This document shows, piece after piece, positions 60,292 through 64,000 of a stretch of 64,000 nt of DNA (the stretch's first letter is position 1; each line of letters opens with the position of its first letter). This DNA comes from Sphingomonas glaciei. GTDB taxonomy: Bacteria > Pseudomonadota > Alphaproteobacteria > Sphingomonadales > Sphingomonadaceae. Location: positions 2,017,001 through 2,081,000 of the forward strand of contig NZ_CP097253.1 in NCBI RefSeq assembly GCF_023380025.1. Reading direction: 5' to 3'. The notes beneath the pieces were generated by a model. The model worked only from the letters and a program-made list of their open reading frames with translations. It did not search any database and was not told where the DNA came from. Position numbers and translations under genes: made by a program.

Positions 60292-61026
60292 GTGACCAGC
60301 TTGTTCGAAATTCTTCTTGCCGCAGTGGCCGCCGCTCCCGCCGGCTTCGGCGGACCCGCCGACATTTGGGCGTCGATCGTCAAGGATTTCAGCAACATCA
60401 CTGAGCCGGCGGCATTCGCCGCGTTCCTTCAGGTACTGATGATCGACCTCGTGCTGGCCGGGGACAATGCGATTGTGGTCGGCGCGCTCGCTGCCGGTCT
60501 TCCGGCCGAACAGCGTAAGAAGGTCATTCTGATCGGCGTCCTTGCCGCTCTCGTTCTGCGGATCTTCTTCGCCCTAATCGTGACCCAGCTGCTGCAGATC
60601 GTAGGCCTGATCCTGATCGGCGGCGTGTTGCTGCTGTGGGTGGCCTGGAAGATGTGGCGCGAGCTTCGTCACACGGGCGAGAGCGGTGGCAGCCCCGAAA
60701 TCAGCGGTGACGAGCATAGCGGATTGCGTCCCGCCAAGAGCTTCGCCGGCGCGGCCTGGGCCGTCGCGGTCGCCGACGTTTCCATGAGCCTCGACAACGT
60801 GCTCGCAGTGGCTGGCGCTGCTCGCGATCATCCGGGGATCATGATCGTCGGCTTGATCTTCGCGGTGGCCCTGATGGGTCTCGCCGCAAATGTCATTGCC
60901 CGGTACATCGAGCGCTATCGCTGGATCGCCTATGTCGGCCTCGCTGTTATCCTCTACGTCGCGTTGAAGATGATTTACGACGGCTGGATCGACCCGCAGG
61001 TCGGGCTCGGACGCCTGTTCGGCTGA
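60292..61026 (+). CDS. TerC family membrane protein
   Basis: The 244-residue protein has seven membrane segments with two conserved acidic blocks, QVLMIDLVLAGDNAIVVGAL and AVADVSMSLDNVLAVAGAAR. These mark the TerC/Alx/YjbE family, now linked to manganese export and to metal loading of secreted proteins. The GTG at 60292 follows GACGGA. It lies between rho and mnmE, in the same direction. Confidence 0.9.
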   Translation: MTSLFEILLAAVAAAPAGFGGPADIWASIVKDFSNITEPAAFAAFLQVLMIDLVLAGDNAIVVGALAAGLPAEQRKKVILIGVLAALVLRIFFALIVTQLLQIVGLILIGGVLLLWVAWKMWRELRHTGESGGSPEISGDEHSGLRPAKSFAGAAWAVAVADVSMSLDNVLAVAGAARDHPGIMIVGLIFAVALMGLAANVIARYIERYRWIAYVGLAVILYVALKMIYDGWIDPQVGLGRLFG

Positions 61027-61105
61027 ACGCGCGGGGGCTTTCGGCTGAGGCCCCCTGCCCTCCGGCGACTTGCCAGCCTGACCGCACTCGGGGCATCGCT
61101 GCTGG

Positions 61106-62383
61106 GTGACCAGCGACACCATCTACGCACTATCAAGCGGCGCCCTGCCCGCCGCCATCGCCATCGTGCGGATCAGCGGCTCGCTGGCCGAGCAGGCTAC
61201 GACAAGGCTGGCGGGAAATCTTCCGTCGCCTCGGCAGGCCGGCTTGCGAAAGCTCATCGGCGCAGATGGTACGCCCATCGACGAGGCGCTGGTGCTGGTC
61301 TTTTCTGCGCCCCACACCGCCACGGGAGAGGCGCTGGTCGAGCTCCACCTGCATGGCGGCCGCGCCGTGGTCGCCCGCCTGCTCCGGGAGCTTTCCGGCA
61401 TCCCTGGACTGCGCGAGGCCGAGCCGGGCGAGTTCACCCGCCGTGCGCTTCTCAATGGGCGCCTCGACCTGACTCAGGCCGAGGGACTTGCCGACCTGCT
61501 CGGTGCCGAGACGGAATGGCAGCGCCGCGCTGCGATGGACGGTGCCGGAGGATCGATCCGGCGCCAGGTCGAGGATTGGCGAAGTCGACTCATCCTCCTT
61601 TCCGCCCAGGCCGAGGCGGCGATCGATTATGTCGGGGACGACGACGAAACTGCGCTTGATCTCACGCATTTGGTCGAACAGGCGGGGACGTTGCGAACAG
61701 AATGGTCGCGCTGGTTGGCGCAGCCTCCGGCGGAATTGCTTCAGAACGGCCTCAAGGTCGTGCTGGCGGGCCCTCCCAACAGTGGGAAATCGAGCCTCTT
61801 CAATGCCTTGGTGGGCTCCGAAAGGGCAATCGTCACGGCGATTCCGGGGACGACTCGCGACGTATTGGAAGCGCGGCTGGATTTCGATGGTATCCCGCTG
61901 ATCCTGACCGATACCGCTGGCCTCCGCTCGACCGACGACGCGGTTGAGCGGATCGGCGTGAAGCGGGCCCAGCAGGCTCAAAAGGGAGCGGATCTCTTGC
62001 TGTGGCTCGGTGATCCCGCAAGCACTCCGTCGGGAAGATCCGTCCTTCTGATTCACGCGCGCGCTGATGAACGCGGCCCACCGCCTTCGGGAAGTATTCC
62101 TACTTCGGTGCGCACCGCCGGCGGTTCGGACGAGCTTCTGAATCGGTTGCGCGAGACACTTCGTACTCTCTTGCCAGCGGCCGATATTGCGTTGCTAAAT
62201 CGCCGACAAAGGGCAGCTCTTAGTAAAGCGGAACAGGCCTTGTCGGCGATACGCACGCACGACATCGTGATCGTCGCAGACCTGCTCCGCCAAGCACTCT
62301 CCGCGTTAGATCGGCTGACCGGGCGAACCAGCACTGAAGACGTGCTTGACGGACTATTCACACGTTTCTGCCTTGGCAAATAA
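61106..62383 (+). CDS. mnmE: tRNA modification GTPase MnmE
   Basis: MnmE with MnmG makes 5-(carboxymethylaminomethyl)uridine at tRNA wobble positions. The 425-residue protein has the folate-binding N-terminal part (TIYALSSGALPAAIAIVRIS and GEFTRRALLNGRLDLTQAEG). The G domain has the P-loop LAGPPNSGKSSLFNALVG, the TTRD element and DTAGLR. The C-terminal motif is FCLGK. The GTG start is at 61106. It is slightly shorter than E. coli MnmE. mnmG follows. Confidence 0.96.
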   Translation: MTSDTIYALSSGALPAAIAIVRISGSLAEQATTRLAGNLPSPRQAGLRKLIGADGTPIDEALVLVFSAPHTATGEALVELHLHGGRAVVARLLRELSGIPGLREAEPGEFTRRALLNGRLDLTQAEGLADLLGAETEWQRRAAMDGAGGSIRRQVEDWRSRLILLSAQAEAAIDYVGDDDETALDLTHLVEQAGTLRTEWSRWLAQPPAELLQNGLKVVLAGPPNSGKSSLFNALVGSERAIVTAIPGTTRDVLEARLDFDGIPLILTDTAGLRSTDDAVERIGVKRAQQAQKGADLLLWLGDPASTPSGRSVLLIHARADERGPPPSGSIPTSVRTAGGSDELLNRLRETLRTLLPAADIALLNRRQRAALSKAEQALSAIRTHDIVIVADLLRQALSALDRLTGRTSTEDVLDGLFTRFCLGK

Positions 62384-62385
62384 TG

Positions 62386-62401
62386 CGTTCCACGTGAAAC
62401 A
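62386..62401. promoter_or_regulatory. parS-like centromere site between mnmE and mnmG
   Basis: CGTTCCACGTGAAACA differs from the classical parS TGTTCCACGTGAAACA only at the first base. Its core GTTCCACGTGAAAC is nearly palindromic. The next genes after mnmG in this conserved cluster are usually rsmG-parA-parB, beyond the window. ParB should nucleate here. The site is about 5 kb from the candidate oriC. Confidence 0.8.
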
Positions 62402-62438
62402 CCTCGCGAGGTAAGCCACGTTCCGCTAAGCGTGCGCC

Positions 62439-64000
62439 ATGTTTGATGTCGTGGTCATCGGGGCAGGCCATGCCGGGTGTGAAGCTGCTGCCGCCTCGGC
62501 TCGATCGGGCGCTCGCACGGCGCTCTTGAGCTTCCAACCCCAAGATGCCGGGCAGATGAGCTGCAATCCCTCCATTGGGGGCGTCGGCAAAGGGCATCTC
62601 GTTCGAGAGCTGGACGTCTTCGACGGCCTGATGGCGCGCGCTGCCGACGCCGCGGCAATACACCGCCGCATGCTCAATCGCAGCAAGGGCCCGGCGGTGT
62701 GGGGACCACGGGTGCAAGCCGACCGAGCGCTCTACCGGCAAGCAATCGAAAAGCTCCTCGCAGATCAGGCGATCGAGCGCATCACCGGGGAAGCGATCGC
62801 CCTCACGATCGATGCAGATGCGGTGACCGGGGTGCAGCTCGCTGACGGCACTGCGCTCTCTGCTCGCGCCGTCGTCATCGCCACCGGTACGTTTCTCGAC
62901 GCCCGAATCTTCATCGGTGAGGAAAGCAGCGCGGCCGGGCGGGCGGGTGAGCGGGCAAGCCTTCGTCTCGCGCAGCAAGTGCGCGAGCTCGGGCTCGCCG
63001 CCAGGCGATTGAAGACCGGGACGCCGCCGCGCCTGGACGGGCGCACCATTGACTGGGCGGGGCTTGAAGAGCAACCCAGTGACCGGGAAGTATGGGCTTT
63101 CTCAGCTCATCCCGACCGGTTGCCCGGCGCCCCGCAACTTCGCTGCGCCATCACGCGGACGACCTCCCGCACTCATGACATCATCCGCGCTGCCGAGGGC
63201 CGTTCGCCGCTCTACTCGGGCGTGATCGAGGGGCGCGGCCCGCGCTATTGCCCGTCGATTGAGGACAAGGTGCGCCGGTTCGGCGATCGCGACGGTCATC
63301 AGATATTTCTCGAGCCGGAAGGCCTCGGCGATCCGCTGGTCTATCCGAACGGCATCTCGACTTCTATGCCGCGCGATGTCCAGCAGGCGTTTGTCCGCTC
63401 GATCCCGGGGCTAGAACGGGCTGAGATCGTTCGCCTTGGCTATGCCGTGGAGTATGAGCACGTCGATCCTCGTCGTCTCGGCAGCGACCTGCAGACGCGG
63501 GCGTTGGCTGGATTGTTCCTGGCCGGGCAGATCAATGGCACCACGGGTTACGAGGAAGCGGCTGCCCAGGGATTGGTGGCGGGTCTGAACGCGGCACGCT
63601 TTGCAGGGGGCACCGCCCCGATCCTGTTCGATCGTGCGAGCAGCTACATCGGCGTGATGATTGACGATCTGACCTTGCAGGGGGTGACCGAGCCGTATCG
63701 CATGATGACGGCGCGCGCGGAGTTTCGTCTGCACCTGCGCGCCGACAACGCGGTGACCCGGCTTGGCGAAGACGCGCTGGCCAGTGGCGCGCTGTCCCGT
63801 GCCCGTGCGGATGCGATCGGGAAGCATCTCGAGGCGCGGTCGGACCCGTCCTTCGCTTCGACCGAGGAGGGTGAGGCAGACGCCATGTACGCGCCCTATA
63901 TCGATCGGCAGCGGCGCGAGTGGAGCGCGGTCGAGCGCAGCCGCGCGGTGCGCATTCCGCACAACTTCGACTTTCGCAGCTTGGCAGGACTTTCGGCCGA
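62439..64000 (+). CDS. mnmG: tRNA uridine-5-carboxymethylaminomethyl modification enzyme MnmG (3' end outside)
   Basis: MnmG is the FAD partner of MnmE. About 520 of roughly 620 residues are visible, with the C-terminal part beyond the window. The FAD motif [56 protein letters not shown] and [19 protein letters not shown] are present, as in GidA proteins. The ATG at 62439 has no strong Shine-Dalgarno. The parS-like site occupies the 55-base gap after mnmE. Confidence 0.96.
   Translation, partial: MFDVVVIGAGHAGCEAAAASARSGARTALLSFQPQDAGQMSCNPSIGGVGKGHLVRELDVFDGLMARAADAAAIHRRMLNRSKGPAVWGPRVQADRALYRQAIEKLLADQAIERITGEAIALTIDADAVTGVQLADGTALSARAVVIATGTFLDARIFIGEESSAAGRAGERASLRLAQQVRELGLAARRLKTGTPPRLDGRTIDWAGLEEQPSDREVWAFSAHPDRLPGAPQLRCAITRTTSRTHDIIRAAEGRSPLYSGVIEGRGPRYCPSIEDKVRRFGDRDGHQIFLEPEGLGDPLVYPNGISTSMPRDVQQAFVRSIPGLERAEIVRLGYAVEYEHVDPRRLGSDLQTRALAGLFLAGQINGTTGYEEAAAQGLVAGLNAARFAGGTAPILFDRASSYIGVMIDDLTLQGVTEPYRMMTARAEFRLHLRADNAVTRLGEDALASGALSRARADAIGKHLEARSDPSFASTEEGEADAMYAPYIDRQRREWSAVERSRAVRIPHNFDFRSLAGLSA

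Overview
The window is high-GC alphaproteobacterial chromosome, almost certainly from the order Sphingomonadales (Sphingomonas or a close relative). The evidence is the gene content and order (hemE-hemJ-rho-mnmE-mnmG facing maf-aroE-coaE-dnaQ, COQ9, MmcB, DUF1491, DUF1674), the many DUF4402 secreted proteins, a PEPxxWA-CTERM protein, GANTC sites and the many 4-base ATGA/GTGA gene overlaps. The species cannot be fixed from the sequence alone. Nearly all of it is dense core genome. I see no prophage, insertion sequence, CRISPR array or plasmid signature.

Layout. 1-1264: a kynureninase-like PLP enzyme (cut by the window edge) coupled to tryptophan 2,3-dioxygenase. 1.3-3.5 kb: BamE, cytochrome bc1 chaperone, YceD and SSB. 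3.5-5.6 kb: feoAB iron(II) uptake behind a Fur-box-like site. 5.7-9.1 kb: COQ9, an EamA exporter, an Old Yellow Enzyme and a SOUL protein. 9.1-14.4 kb: FtsK, a UbiH-type hydroxylase, a free Lon N-domain protein coupled to a YbbN-type thioredoxin. 14.5-19.1 kb: tRNA-Gly and the hemC-hemD-mitofilin-like run, divergent from tsaD-gpsA. 19-24.4 kb: DUF1674, RsmB, Rpe, heparinase, PurH. 24.5-28.8 kb: polysaccharide flippase and PolA, whose proofreading domain looks catalytically dead. 28.9-32 kb: a membrane protein with an FNR-type box, an FNR-type regulator, a small SANT protein and NadB. 32-35.2 kb: PEP-CTERM protein, orphan ABC ATPase, two DUF4402 proteins. 35.2-41.4 kb: zinc-finger protein, NUDIX, TldD, DUF2007 (apparently starting with CTG), TIGR01244 protein, RecQ and a HerA-like ATPase. 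41.4-42.2 kb: a small island of lower GC bracketed by a 26-base direct repeat. 42.2-53.5 kb: Atm1-like ABC exporter, SDR, two more DUF4402 proteins, MsrB, PBP1a, YgjP-like protease, YcgN, ankyrin protein, MmcB, SleB-like hydrolase, DUF1491, thioesterase and PtsN.

The last 11 kb looks like the replication origin region. Minus-strand genes (ptsN, hpf, dnaQ, coaE, aroE, maf) and plus-strand genes (hemE, hemJ, rho, terC, mnmE, mnmG) run away from a 309-bp gap at 56897-57205. That gap contains clustered near-consensus DnaA boxes, GANTC sites and an A/T-rich end. A parS-like site (15 of 16 bases of the classical sequence) lies between mnmE and mnmG. I consider this the most valuable structure in the window. 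I did not find a clearly new multi-gene system. The best leads are the origin/parS pair, the degenerate PolA exonuclease, the FNR-box membrane protein beside its likely regulator, the paired DUF4402 loci and the CTG start of the DUF2007 gene.
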